The translations under genes and the position numbers were made by a program. The notes beneath the pieces were generated by a model, which saw only the letters and a list, made by a program, of their open reading frames with translations, made no database searches and was not told the origin of the DNA. DNA of 64,000 nucleotides from RUG11198 sp036342255 (GTDB lineage: Bacteria; Bacillota_I; Bacilli_A; RF39; UBA660), in the NCBI GenBank assembly GCA_036342255.1, contig JAZAUS010000009.1:1-64000 (forward strand). The letters run 5' to 3'. Below, one piece after another: positions 52,004 to 61,549 of this stretch. Numbering within the stretch: position 1 is the stretch's first letter; each line of letters starts with the position of its first letter.

Positions 52004-53176
52004 TTAAGATTTTGCCCTAACAATAGCAGTGATTTTATGATTTTTCCACCAATCTCTAGCAGCAGGATGACTTTTAAGTCTGATCTCACCAGTAGAAGAA
52101 GCACCATATACATAATACTTATCATTCTTCTTATAAGCAAATATAGCAATATTATGATTTTTTTTACCATTCCTTACCATAACATCACCAGGTTTAAGCT
52201 TACTCAACTTTTTAGTTTTAATAACTTTCATATTAATAACCTGTCCTGCATTCTTAGGTGTACTAGTACTATTAGTATTAGCATGACACAAATATCCACC
52301 TTTTTTTAAATAACCAGATTCTATTAATACATGACTAACATATCTACAACATTCTGTCCACCCATCATAATCCTTATACTTATTCTTGTCCATTCTATGA
52401 ACCCAATTACCATCTTTTTCTATTTTTTTATAATACTTTTCTGCATTTTTTAATATAAGAGCAGCACCTGTTTTAGCATTTGCCTCTGTATCTACAACCT
52501 TTACACTACAAGTTGCAGTTACACCAGGATTACTAACAGAAGCAACTGTAATAACAGCCTTTCCAGCCCCAATAGCCTTAATTACACCAGCACTACTAAC
52601 AGTAACAACTTTAGTATTACTACTAGTCCAAGTAACATTTCTATTCGTAGCATTAATAGGGTTTACCTTCACCGTTAAAGTACCACTTGCTCCCTTTTTT
52701 ACATTTAAACTTGTCTCATTCAAAGTTAACATAACAACAGGTATAGTCTTACTTGAAGGAGGGGTTGGTGTTGGAGCTGGAGTTGGTTTAGGTGTAGGTT
52801 TAGGAGCTGGAGCAGGCGTACTAGCTTGCTTAACTATAACCTCACACATATCTCTAATTGAATAATTATCTTTCAATGCAACAATTATATAAGCTTTACC
52901 TACTCCTACACCTTTAACATTTCCTTCACCATCAACAGTAGCAACTCTTTTATTATTAGTAACCCATACAACAGATTTATTAGTATAGCCACTACCTAAT
53001 TTATAAGTTAATTTTTCACTTTTACCAACTTCTAAAGTAATAGTTTCCTTATCAAGAGCAATCCCAGAATTTACAGCTAATAAATTTTCAACACTACTAT
53101 GATTTATATTAAAAATTACTATACTAAACATAAATATAACTAATAAATAAAATATATATCTACATTTATTTAACAT
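52004..53176 (-). CDS. Secreted BIG2 protein with NlpC/P60-like C-terminal domain (near-twin)
   Basis: 390 residues with the same order as the gene downstream: helix, BIG2 repeat (RVATVDGEGNVKGVGVGKAY), Pro/Thr/Lys linker slightly longer (PAPAPKPTPKPTPAPTPTPP), BIG2 repeat 2 and the Cys/His domain (GWTECCRYVSHVLIESGYL, NHNIAIFAYKKND). The second half is almost identical to the downstream copy, whereas the first repeats differ more. The start is ATG 53176 after GAGGAGG; the frame reaches back to overlap the upstream gene but without need. Confidence 0.75.
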   Translation of the reverse strand: MLNKCRYIFYLLVIFMFSIVIFNINHSSVENLLAVNSGIALDKETITLEVGKSEKLTYKLGSGYTNKSVVWVTNNKRVATVDGEGNVKGVGVGKAYIIVALKDNYSIRDMCEVIVKQASTPAPAPKPTPKPTPAPTPTPPSSKTIPVVMLTLNETSLNVKKGASGTLTVKVNPINATNRNVTWTSSNTKVVTVSSAGVIKAIGAGKAVITVASVSNPGVTATCSVKVVDTEANAKTGAALILKNAEKYYKKIEKDGNWVHRMDKNKYKDYDGWTECCRYVSHVLIESGYLKKGGYLCHANTNSTSTPKNAGQVINMKVIKTKKLSKLKPGDVMVRNGKKNHNIAIFAYKKNDKYYVYGASSTGEIRLKSHPAARDWWKNHKITAIVRAKS

Positions 53177-53193
53177 CTTGTATCCTCCTCTTA

Positions 53194-56109
53194 TCATTTT
53201 GCTCTAACAATAGCTGTTATTTTATAAGTTTTCCACCAACTTCTTGGAGCAGGATGATTCTTCAATCTTATCTCATTAGTACAAGAAGCACCATAAACAT
53301 AATAATTGCCATCTTTCTTATAAGCAAATATAGCAACATTATGATGATTCTTACCATTTCTAATCATAATATCACCAGGTTTCAATTGATTCATATCCTT
53401 AGTCTTAATAATAGTCATATTCTTAACATGATCAGCATTCTTAGGATTAGAACTATTATCAACATTAGCATGACATAAATATCCACCCTTCTTTAAATAT
53501 CCTGAAACTTCTAATACATGACTAGCAAATTTACATGATTCTGTCCATCCACCATTTTGTTTATATTTTTCTAAATCCATTCTATGAACCCAATTACCAG
53601 CATTCTCTATTTTTCTATAATATGCTTCAGCATTCTTTAATATTAATTCTCCTCCACTTAATTTTTCAACAACAATAGAAGCTTTAGCAACAATATTAGA
53701 ATCAGAAACTGAAGCAGCAGCAATAACAGCCTTACCAGGTGCTACAGCCGTTAATTTACCAGTATTATCAACAGATACAATCTTACTATCACTACTTCCC
53801 CATTTAATTGCCTTATTTGAAGCATTACTTGGTGATACAGTAGCTGTCAAATTATATACAGTACTAACCTTCATAGCAAGACTAGACTTATTTAATGTTA
53901 TTTTATTAACTTTAACAATTCTATCTTTTACATTTACTACACAAGTTGCCTTAATTTGATTACTAGATGAAACAGTTATAGTAGCAGTTCCAACTCCTAC
54001 AGCTTTAATATTACCAGCACCATCTACAACAACTACTTTATTATTACTACTTCCCCAACTCAAATTTCTTTGTGTAGCATTATTAGGATAAACAGAAGCA
54101 ACTAACTTACTAGAATCCCCATTAGCCATATCCAATTTAGTATTATTCAATTTAATAGCACTTACATTAACTGTTGGTGAAGCAACAACAACAGTCATAC
54201 TCGCACTTTTACCATTATCAGAAGTAATTGTCACCTGAGAACTACCAGCTTTAATACCAGTTACTTCTCCTTCATTATTAACATCAATTATATTTTTATC
54301 AAAATCAACTCTTAGTGTCTTATATGAAGCATTACTAGGTGCAATAGTATAAGCTAATTTCTTTTTCTCTCCAATATTAATATCCATTTTATCACTATTA
54401 ACAGTAATACTCTCTATCGGAACCTTTTGATTAACAACCGTTACCTTAAATTCTTTCTTTATACCATTATTAGTCGTAACAACAACAGTCGTTTCACCAG
54501 GAGATTTACCAATAATTACTCCATTAGCCACAAATGCAACCAATTCATTTCTACTTAACCAATTTAATTTACTATCACTAGCATCACTTGGTACAACACT
54601 AGCTGATAAATTATAATTAACACCAACCCCAACAACAATAGAAGTAGAAGGTAATACCAAATCAGTTGGCAATTTAGCATTCTCATATACTCTAACACTC
54701 ATTTGAGCCTTAATATTACCAGCAGCCATATAAATAACAGCTTCTCCAACTCCTTTAGCAGTCAACACTCCTTTATCAACAGATACTATATTATCATCAC
54801 TTGAAGTCCATACAATATCATCAGTCTTATACGCATCACTAATTAAATTATAAACTACATCAACCTTATCTCCAACATTAAGAAAATACTCTTTATTAGC
54901 TAAATCTATAACATCCTTTTTAACTGTAACAACTGCCTGATCAGTATTTCCAAAATCATCAGTAACCTTAATCTCTACAGTACCAGGATTAACTGGCTCA
55001 ACAACACCATCTTCATCAACAACAGCAACATCATCATCTTCACTATCATAAACCAAATCTAAATCAAAATCTTCATCCTCGACAAAAACAGTATCATCAT
55101 CTTCTTCTGCTTCATCAAATCCACCAAAATCTCCAATTTCATCAGAGTCATCACTCACATCATCACTTACAGTATCACTTGGAGTATCACTTGAAGTAAC
55201 ACTATCATTTCCATCAGATGAAGGATAATCAAATGAATCAAACGAATCATCTCCCTCATCTATATCTTCACTAAAATCATAGAATCCTTCATCAAATTCT
55301 TCATCAAAGTCAAAATCTTCATCTTCAAAATCAAAATCCTCATCTTCAAAATAATCATCTTCAAAATCAAAATCTTCATCTTCAAAATAATCTTCATCAA
55401 ATTCTTCATCTTCAAAATCAAAATCTTCTTCATCTATATTATCCCAATCTTCTTCATCCAACTCTTCCAAATCAATATCTTCAATTTCACCAGTTTCACT
55501 AACAGTACCAGTATTACCACCATTAGCCTTACTACCTGTAGTAGTTTTAGGAACTTCTCTATTACGACCAACAGCAAAAATATCCCTCATTATTCTAAGT
55601 AATCTTCCCAAAAATGTACTATCACTATTAGCAGCCATCAATTGATTTCTCTTAACTTTAATTTTTTGTCCTCTACCCTTTGACTTAAAATTAAAAAAAT
55701 GTCTTTCCAAACTTAATGCCTCTTTATCTGTAAGAATATTTACAGTTAAATCTTTAACCTGTATACCATTCTCCTTAGCATAAAGATAAGCTTTACCAGA
55801 CTTCAAAGCCGTAACAACATTATTACTAACAACTACATTATCACCAACAGCAACCCACTCTATATTAGGAGATGAATAAATAGCATCCAAATCAACAGTT
55901 TCTGATATATTTAAATTTAAATTCTTACGATTAATCTTTATTACATCATATCCTTTAAAATGTAAAACTCCAATTATTACTATAATTCCTATAAATACAT
56001 AAAAAACATATAAAAGTTTTCTCAAATTACCAGAAAAAAATGTATTTTCTTTATTATTTTTTTTAAACCTATTTTTTATAGAAAATCTTTTATTACCATC
56101 ATTAGCCAT
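53194..56109 (-). CDS. Large BIG2 repeat surface protein with acidic Asp/Glu/Phe tract and NlpC/P60-like domain
   Basis: 971 residues from ATG 56109 (GGGAGTG upstream; 29 earlier codons have no ribosome site and overlap the promoter). Layout: basic N-terminus, membrane helix (about 30-50), a first BIG2-like repeat, a basic stretch, a very acidic tract (about 208-366) of repeated DFEDEDF-type units, then six BIG2 units, the last five complete (for example VVVVDGAGNIKAVGVGTATI), and the shared C-terminal domain: GGWTESCKFASHVLEVSGY, PGDIMIRNGK, HHNVAIFAYKKDG, YGASCTNEIRLKNHP. Anchored by the N-terminal helix, it could span the wall and present the hydrolase-like domain. First gene of a three-gene run. 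Confidence 0.78.
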   Translation of the reverse strand: MANDGNKRFSIKNRFKKNNKENTFFSGNLRKLLYVFYVFIGIIVIIGVLHFKGYDVIKINRKNLNLNISETVDLDAIYSSPNIEWVAVGDNVVVSNNVVTALKSGKAYLYAKENGIQVKDLTVNILTDKEALSLERHFFNFKSKGRGQKIKVKRNQLMAANSDSTFLGRLLRIMRDIFAVGRNREVPKTTTGSKANGGNTGTVSETGEIEDIDLEELDEEDWDNIDEEDFDFEDEEFDEDYFEDEDFDFEDDYFEDEDFDFEDEDFDFDEEFDEGFYDFSEDIDEGDDSFDSFDYPSSDGNDSVTSSDTPSDTVSDDVSDDSDEIGDFGGFDEAEEDDDTVFVEDEDFDLDLVYDSEDDDVAVVDEDGVVEPVNPGTVEIKVTDDFGNTDQAVVTVKKDVIDLANKEYFLNVGDKVDVVYNLISDAYKTDDIVWTSSDDNIVSVDKGVLTAKGVGEAVIYMAAGNIKAQMSVRVYENAKLPTDLVLPSTSIVVGVGVNYNLSASVVPSDASDSKLNWLSRNELVAFVANGVIIGKSPGETTVVVTTNNGIKKEFKVTVVNQKVPIESITVNSDKMDINIGEKKKLAYTIAPSNASYKTLRVDFDKNIIDVNNEGEVTGIKAGSSQVTITSDNGKSASMTVVVASPTVNVSAIKLNNTKLDMANGDSSKLVASVYPNNATQRNLSWGSSNNKVVVVDGAGNIKAVGVGTATITVSSSNQIKATCVVNVKDRIVKVNKITLNKSSLAMKVSTVYNLTATVSPSNASNKAIKWGSSDSKIVSVDNTGKLTAVAPGKAVIAAASVSDSNIVAKASIVVEKLSGGELILKNAEAYYRKIENAGNWVHRMDLEKYKQNGGWTESCKFASHVLEVSGYLKKGGYLCHANVDNSSNPKNADHVKNMTIIKTKDMNQLKPGDIMIRNGKNHHNVAIFAYKKDGNYYVYGASCTNEIRLKNHPAPRSWWKTYKITAIVRAK

Positions 56110-56134
56110 ATAATCACTCCCATATCTTAAAAAT

Positions 56135-56162
56135 ATTATATCATAAACAAACAAAAATACAA
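56135..56162 (-). promoter_or_regulatory. Promoter of the BIG2 gene run
   Basis: TTGTAT (56162-56157), 16-base spacer, TATAAT (56140-56135) with an extended TG. Leader of about 20 bases to the ATG at 56109. Confidence 0.6.
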
Positions 56163-56168
56163 ACAAAA

Positions 56169-56198
56169 AATTGGTTATTAAATATTTAATAACCAATT
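56169..56198 (-). terminator. Terminator of the YfcC-type transporter gene
   Basis: A perfect 30-base palindrome followed on the minus strand by TTTTTTG. Confidence 0.75.
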
Positions 56199-56215
56199 AT
56201 ATTATATATTATTTA

Positions 56216-57709
56216 TTACATTGCAGATACTATCATAAGTACAACAAAAATAACTATAATTAATCCTAAAATAAATCTCCATATATATTTAATCCAATTC
56301 TTATATGGAACCTCTAAGTAAGACAATCCAAAAATAAGAAGTAAACTAGTAGGTCCAAATATTTGAACTAATCCATATAAACTTTGAAACATTACAGAAT
56401 AAACAGATAAATTAGCTTTTGTACCTATTCCAGAAACTATTGGTGAAAATACACCAGCTACAGTATAATACAATTCTACATGTAAAATAGAACCAACAAC
56501 AGCTAACAAAGAACCAATAACAACATTATCTCCATAGCTCTTAGTAACACTAGATATTACTGTTTCTACAATGCCACTATTGTAAACACAAACTAAAACA
56601 GAATAAGCTAACATAGCAATCATAACTGCTGGTATCATTTTCTTAACACCATATAAAAATCCATCATATAAATCACTAAAGCTTACTTTACTTACAAAAC
56701 GTAAAATAAATATAAATAATGCAATTAATACAATAGCCATCATATAATTACCTAGACTATTCCATTCACCAAAAGCACCAATACTATTTGAAATCAATCC
56801 AGTAAATATTGAATATTTAGCAAATTTATGTCCAAATAAAGTATGCTTAGGTATAGAAATTTTTGTTACCCATTTATGAAATTGTGTAAAAACTTTAATA
56901 CCAAACAAACTACTCCAAGGCATAAATCCAAGAACTAATAATGCAAATAATATACAACCCATTAAAGCAATCGGCCATGCCTTTTTATCTGAATAATCAA
57001 CTTTAACAATTTTTCCTCTCTTATCCTTTTGTTCTACAAATAATGGATCTTTCTTAGAAAGATCTACCTCAACCTCTTCTTCTTCTACTTTCTTAATGTG
57101 ACTCATAATATAGAATACTAAAAGTCCAACTGATATTACTAATAATAAAATAGTAGGAAAAACATTAGTAAAGTTCTTTTTTAAACCTACCAATTTATCA
57201 AAAGTAGTATAAGTTGTTGCGTATTGATTAGATGCATCCTTAAAAGTAATAAAAATACCACCAATAAAACCTAAAGCAATTGCAACAACAGTAGACGATA
57301 AAGCTACTAACTTATCATATCCTAATAATAGTATAATTGAAACTACAAAAGGAACAAAAATAAGTAATAGCCCATTTAAGCCAGTAAGTGAAGATATCAA
57401 AGCAAAAGCCACTGTTATAATGCAAACAAATAACTTTTTCCTATCACCAATTTTCTCAACTATATCTTTAACTAATTTCTTATAACCATCAACTTTATTA
57501 AGTGCACCATAAAATCCACCTACAACAAAAATAAAGATAGCTGTATCAAAGAAATAATAAAAAGATTGTACATAATTAAGAAAAACATCACCTAAAGCCA
57601 AATAAGAAATGCTACCTTGTCTACCCTCTATAAAATAAGTAGCAATAACAACTAGTAATAATACTACAAGTAGTACCTTAACTATTCCATATTTATTTTT
57701 TGTTTTCAT
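56216..57709 (-). CDS. YfcC/DcuC-type membrane transporter
   Basis: 497 residues with about 12 hydrophobic helices, a central cytosolic charged loop (about 218-250, KKVEEEEVEVDLSKKDP) and the ion-transporter-superfamily phrases FIFVVGGFYGALNK, ALISSLTGLNGLLLIFVPF and SILHVELYYTVAGVFSPI. YfcC-like members are annotated as C4-dicarboxylate or amino-acid/ornithine antiporters; the substrate is not readable here. The start is ATG 57709 with TTGGAGG. Single-gene transcript from the extended -10 at 57728-57736. Confidence 0.78.
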   Translation of the reverse strand: MKTKNKYGIVKVLLVVLLLVVIATYFIEGRQGSISYLALGDVFLNYVQSFYYFFDTAIFIFVVGGFYGALNKVDGYKKLVKDIVEKIGDRKKLFVCIITVAFALISSLTGLNGLLLIFVPFVVSIILLLGYDKLVALSSTVVAIALGFIGGIFITFKDASNQYATTYTTFDKLVGLKKNFTNVFPTILLLVISVGLLVFYIMSHIKKVEEEEVEVDLSKKDPLFVEQKDKRGKIVKVDYSDKKAWPIALMGCILFALLVLGFMPWSSLFGIKVFTQFHKWVTKISIPKHTLFGHKFAKYSIFTGLISNSIGAFGEWNSLGNYMMAIVLIALFIFILRFVSKVSFSDLYDGFLYGVKKMIPAVMIAMLAYSVLVCVYNSGIVETVISSVTKSYGDNVVIGSLLAVVGSILHVELYYTVAGVFSPIVSGIGTKANLSVYSVMFQSLYGLVQIFGPTSLLLIFGLSYLEVPYKNWIKYIWRFILGLIIVIFVVLMIVSAM

Positions 57710-57727
57710 TCTTTAACCTCCAACTTC

Positions 57728-57736
57728 ATTATAGCA
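57728..57736 (-). promoter_or_regulatory. Extended -10 promoter of the YfcC-type gene
   Basis: TGCTATAAT on the minus strand; the start would fall at the ribosome site. Confidence 0.5.
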
Positions 57737-57784
57737 CACTTACAAATTTTTACTATAATTTCAACTATTTGTTTACGAAAAACA

Positions 57785-57812
57785 AAAAAATTAGATTAAT
57801 TTCTAATTTTTT
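57785..57812 (-). terminator. Terminator after the RDD gene
   Basis: An 11-bp stem (57785-57795 with 57802-57812) with a 6-base loop and a minus-strand T-run. Confidence 0.8.
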
Positions 57813-57826
57813 CCTAAATATTATTC

Positions 57827-58420
57827 CTATTTTATTCCTATAACCTGACTATTAGTAATCTTATCATGTAAAGCAATCTTATCTTTACTAAACACCAATG
57901 TCATACCACAAACAATAACAATACCATTTTCCACAACATTAGCAATCCCATATCCAATCAAAAAACTCATACCTGTCAAATATTTAGTAAATATAAGTAA
58001 CAAAAACATTGATAATAATTGATTAACTAAACTAACTCTAACTAACAATTGTAAAAAACTTACCTTTTTCTTATTCTTATTAACTATCCTAATCCTCATT
58101 ATCTTCTTACCAATCGTACTCCCATTATTTAAATATTGAAAAATAAGAAAATATCCTAAACTAACAACAAAATAAATAATATTTTCATTAAAACTATCTT
58201 GATTTATATCATAAAGAATTTTTCCATATTCATCAAAATACTCTTTTGAATTAATTTTCTCATTACTATAATCATTAATAACCTCATTTAACCTATTCAT
58301 ATTTTTATCATCACTTCTATCATTAGTACTACCAACTATCATAGAAACAAATAAACTAACAATAAAAACATCTATTAAAAAAGCCAGCAATCTTCTTCTA
58401 ACTATATCATCTTTTCTCAT
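57827..58420 (-). CDS. RDD family membrane protein
   Basis: 197 residues. N-terminal RRRLLAFLIDVFIVSLF carries the Arg-Asp pattern that names the family (R and D in helix 1), a charged loop, helix 2, NNGSTIGKKIMRIRIVNKN (typical GKxxxxIRV) and two or three more helices. RDD proteins are small membrane proteins, some linked to ion exchange; no firm role. The start is ATG 58420 (GTGGTGA upstream). It overlaps nothing and follows the dus gene by 10 bases in the same direction. Confidence 0.82.
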   Translation of the reverse strand: MRKDDIVRRRLLAFLIDVFIVSLFVSMIVGSTNDRSDDKNMNRLNEVINDYSNEKINSKEYFDEYGKILYDINQDSFNENIIYFVVSLGYFLIFQYLNNGSTIGKKIMRIRIVNKNKKKVSFLQLLVRVSLVNQLLSMFLLLIFTKYLTGMSFLIGYGIANVVENGIVIVCGMTLVFSKDKIALHDKITNSQVIGIK

Positions 58421-58430
58421 CTTATCACCA

Positions 58431-59408
58431 CTAATCATTATTAAGCTTATCTAAATATTTATTTAATATTCTCTTAATATCCTCTGCAGTAACAGCCTTA
58501 AAGCATTCAACCTTTACCTCAACAGAATCAGGCAATCCCTTTATATACCATGCAATATGACTCCTCATTTCTAATACTGCCACTTTCTCAGGTTTTATTT
58601 CCATCAAATAATCTAAATGTTTAAAACACATTTTGATCCTATCTTCATAACTTATTATTATTGGCTCCAATCCTTTATCATAATAATTAACTAAATCCCT
58701 AATAAGCCAAGGATTACCAAGTACTCCCCTACCTATCATAATAGCATCAACACCAGTATCAAACATTTTTTTTGCACTCTCTATATCAACTACATCCCCA
58801 TTACCAATAACTGGTATAGATACATTTTCTTTAACCATTCTAATTATATCATAATCAACTTTACCACTATAACCTTGACTTCTAGTTCTACCATGAACAG
58901 TTATCGCACTAGCACCAGCCTTCTCACATATCTTAGCTACCTCAACAGCATTAATATTATTACTATCCCAACCACTTCTAATTTTAACAGTTACTGGTAC
59001 CGGCACAACATCTACAACAGCCTTTACAATATCATAGATCTTATCAGGTTTTTTAAGAAGTGCTGCCCCAGCTTGAGCTTTAACAGCCACCTTAGGAACT
59101 GGACATCCCATATTAATATCTATAATATCCGGTTTCATCTTCTCATACACAATCTTAGCAGCCTCAACAAAAGAATCCTTATCACTACCAAATATTTGCT
59201 GAGCAATAGGTCTCTCATATTCAGTCATATATAACATATCATAAGTTTTATTACTATTATATACTAAAGCCTTATCACTAACCATCTCAGCATATATAAG
59301 CCCTACTCCCATTTCTTTACATATTCTTCTAAAAGCACTATTACATATACCAGCCATAGGTGCCAAAACAATATTATTATCTAATTCCAAATTACCAATT
59401 TTAAACAT
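58431..59408 (-). CDS. dus: tRNA-dihydrouridine synthase
   Basis: FMN enzyme reducing uridines of tRNA to dihydrouridine. 325 residues. Family boxes: VLAPMAGICNSAFRRIC, DINMGCPVPKVAVKAQAGAA (active-site Cys in NMGCP), ITVHGRTRSQGYSGK, VIGNGDV and MIGRGVLGNPWLI. The sequence is close to the DusB type of Bacillota. Ribosome site TAGGTGA. It follows the phospholipase-C-like gene by 4 bases and is followed by the RDD gene, so the three may share a transcript. Confidence 0.95.
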   Translation of the reverse strand: MFKIGNLELDNNIVLAPMAGICNSAFRRICKEMGVGLIYAEMVSDKALVYNSNKTYDMLYMTEYERPIAQQIFGSDKDSFVEAAKIVYEKMKPDIIDINMGCPVPKVAVKAQAGAALLKKPDKIYDIVKAVVDVVPVPVTVKIRSGWDSNNINAVEVAKICEKAGASAITVHGRTRSQGYSGKVDYDIIRMVKENVSIPVIGNGDVVDIESAKKMFDTGVDAIMIGRGVLGNPWLIRDLVNYYDKGLEPIIISYEDRIKMCFKHLDYLMEIKPEKVAVLEMRSHIAWYIKGLPDSVEVKVECFKAVTAEDIKRILNKYLDKLNND

Positions 59409-59412
59409 CTAA

Positions 59413-60183
59413 TCACCTATTCTTAGCCAACCTTTTTATATCACTTCTATACTTATTATTAAAACCATCTACAGTCCTATAAATAAAATTCTCAATATCA
59501 TTAATATTAAACACTTCTAATTCATCAGCTTCACTATTTAAAGCTTCTTTAAATATATCATTCATCTTATCTATTACTTCATAAATATTATTATAATCTA
59601 TTTCTTCAATTCCTGGATTATTAAAATATTTATCTGAAAAATCCTTAAGCTGATCATAATCAAATATAATTTTATACTTATTAATCAAATACTTATTCAT
59701 ATTAGAATAATCCCTATATAAACCACCAATACTACTACCACTATAAAAATCATTTAATTTAAATATTTTATTATTCTTCAAAACCTTAACAAAAATACCA
59801 TCTTTCTTTATATTAGTTTGTTTCATATCTTTATCCAATGTCTTAATAACATCCTTATATAAATACTCAAAAAATATTTTATCTGTATACAAATGAAATA
59901 AATATCCCATCACAGAATAATCTCTACCAAGTAAATCCTTATACTTATCCCTAAATTTATCAACATTAGGAATTTGTATACACTTATCATCATCTTCTTT
60001 ATTTCTAAAATGCGTAATTAATTTTCTTCTTAATTTCTCATCTCTATCATAATTACTAATTCCCATCGTATCAACAACCAAATTACCAAGTCTAAAATTA
60101 CTCTTATCATAATTGGTAAGTTCACAATCTAAACTTTCTAAAAATTTTTCACCTGCAATATAATGCATCGCAAAAGAAGCCAT
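59413..60183 (-). CDS. Zinc-dependent phospholipase C-like protein
   Basis: 256 residues, cytosolic by sequence (no signal). It starts MASFAMHYIAGEKFL, then LGNLVVDT, HFRNKEDD and YSVMGYLFHLYTDKIFFEYL; the spread of His and Asp (H7, D in VVDT, H in HFR, H and D in HLYTD) fits the metal site of the PC-PLC/S1-P1 nuclease-like fold. The substrate is unknown, and activity on lipids is not shown for many bacterial members. Ribosome site GAGGTGA. Divergent from the Sir2 gene, ahead of dus. Confidence 0.75.
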   Translation of the reverse strand: MASFAMHYIAGEKFLESLDCELTNYDKSNFRLGNLVVDTMGISNYDRDEKLRRKLITHFRNKEDDDKCIQIPNVDKFRDKYKDLLGRDYSVMGYLFHLYTDKIFFEYLYKDVIKTLDKDMKQTNIKKDGIFVKVLKNNKIFKLNDFYSGSSIGGLYRDYSNMNKYLINKYKIIFDYDQLKDFSDKYFNNPGIEEIDYNNIYEVIDKMNDIFKEALNSEADELEVFNINDIENFIYRTVDGFNNKYRSDIKRLAKNR

Positions 60184-60285
60184 AAAATCACCTCATATTT
60201 ATAACTATTTTATCATAAAAACAAAATATAAAAAAGTATCTTTATCTATTTATAATTATATACTATAATAAATATAGGTGATTAT

Positions 60286-61011
60286 ATGACTAATAATGAA
60301 AAAATAAAACTATTAAATAAATATATAGAAGAATCAAACAATATTGTCTTTTTTGGAGGAGCTGGAGTATCTACCGAAAGTGGCATTAAAGATTTTAGAA
60401 GCGTTGATGGATTATACAATGAAAAATATGATTATCCACCTGAAGAAATACTATCACATCATTTCTTTATAAACAATACAAAAGAATTCTATAAATTCTA
60501 TAAAGATAAATTAAACTGCTTAAATATAAAACCAAATATTTGCCATAAATACTTAACTAAATTAGAAGAAGATGGTAAACTAAAAGCTATCATAACTCAA
60601 AATATAGATGGCTTACATCAAAAAGCAAAAAGCAAAAATATATTAGAATTACATGGAACCATCTATGAAAATTATTGTATGAAATGTGGAAAATTCTATG
60701 AAGCAAAAAAAGTATTTTCATCTCCTAATATACCAAAATGTAGTTGTGGTGGAACTATAAAACCAAATGTTGTTTTATATGAAGAACCATTAAATGAAAA
60801 TACTATTACTAAAACAATAGATTATATATCCAATGCAGATTTACTTATAATAGCAGGTACATCCCTAACAGTATACCCAGCTTCATCATTTATTAGATTC
60901 TTCCAAGGAAAACATATGGTAATTATAAATAAAACTATAACACCAATGGATAATATAGCAGAATTAGTAATAAATGATTCACTTGGTAACGTATTTAAAA
61001 AATTAACTTAA
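60286..61011 (+). CDS. cobB: Sir2 family NAD-dependent protein deacylase
   Basis: Removes acetyl or other acyl groups from lysines using NAD. 241 residues. NAD loop FFGGAGVSTESGIKDFRS, ITQNIDGLHQKA, catalytic His in LELHGTI, a zinc module with CMKCGKFY and CSCG, and the late GTSLTVYPASSF. A normal bacterial sirtuin. ATG 60286 follows AGGTGAT; a TATAAT is at 60264-60269 with a weak -35, giving a very short leader. It ends in a hairpin shared with the HAD gene. Confidence 0.93.
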   Translation: MTNNEKIKLLNKYIEESNNIVFFGGAGVSTESGIKDFRSVDGLYNEKYDYPPEEILSHHFFINNTKEFYKFYKDKLNCLNIKPNICHKYLTKLEEDGKLKAIITQNIDGLHQKAKSKNILELHGTIYENYCMKCGKFYEAKKVFSSPNIPKCSCGGTIKPNVVLYEEPLNENTITKTIDYISNADLLIIAGTSLTVYPASSFIRFFQGKHMVIINKTITPMDNIAELVINDSLGNVFKKLT

Positions 61012-61040
61012 AAAATCTTTCCAAAATTGAAAGATTTTTT
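61010..61040. terminator. Bidirectional terminator between cobB and the HAD gene
   Basis: A 12-bp perfect stem (61010-61021 with 61029-61040) with a 7-base loop; both genes' stop codons touch its ends. Confidence 0.85.
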
Positions 61041-61549
61041 TATATATTTTTTTTAGCATCTATCTTAAATACTCTTTGATAATTTTTATAATTGTATTCA
61101 TCCCAACAATCAACATTATTACCTTTTCTATCAAAAAACATAGGATAACCTCCAAAAGATTCCCATTCTACTAAATTTCTAATGCTATCATCAACTAAAA
61201 TATTACCATAAGCTCTAACAACATCACATTTACTAATATTAAATGGAACAAGTATAATATTTTGCTTAACCCCCATTTTTCTAAGATAATTAATCTTAGC
61301 AACTCCCTCATTATCCAAAGAATGAACTTTAGTTAATATAGTTGTATCATTACAATCCATATTCTTCAAAATGTTTATAGCATCATTTATAATAGGAGAT
61401 TTCTCCAAAATATACACCCAATTAGCTCTCTCAACATATCTAGCTTCACTATCCCAAGGCATATTATATCTATCAGGATAATGTCTCCAATCGTAAAACA
61501 ATATATCTTCAGTATCTAATATAACACCATCAAAATCTATATATCTCAT
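61040..61549 (-). CDS. HAD superfamily phosphatase-like protein
   Basis: 169 residues. HAD motif I is YIDFDGVILDT (nucleophile Asp in DFDG), motif II is ILTKVHS (Thr), and motif IV is ILVDDSIRNLVEW (Asp-Asp). There is a small cap region between I and II. Size and motifs recall deoxyribonucleotidase-like or unknown HAD enzymes; the substrate is not known. ATG 61549 follows GGGAGTG; the codon before (TTG) is a less likely start. Confidence 0.78.
   Translation of the reverse strand: MRYIDFDGVILDTEDILFYDWRHYPDRYNMPWDSEARYVERANWVYILEKSPIINDAINILKNMDCNDTTILTKVHSLDNEGVAKINYLRKMGVKQNIILVPFNISKCDVVRAYGNILVDDSIRNLVEWESFGGYPMFFDRKGNNVDCWDEYNYKNYQRVFKIDAKKNI

Noticed and set aside
51600..52800. Pro/Thr-rich repeated DNA as a mobile or CRISPR-like repeat
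   Set aside because: The repeats encode the PAPKPTP linkers and BIG2 units of paralogous proteins; there are no spacers and no cas genes.
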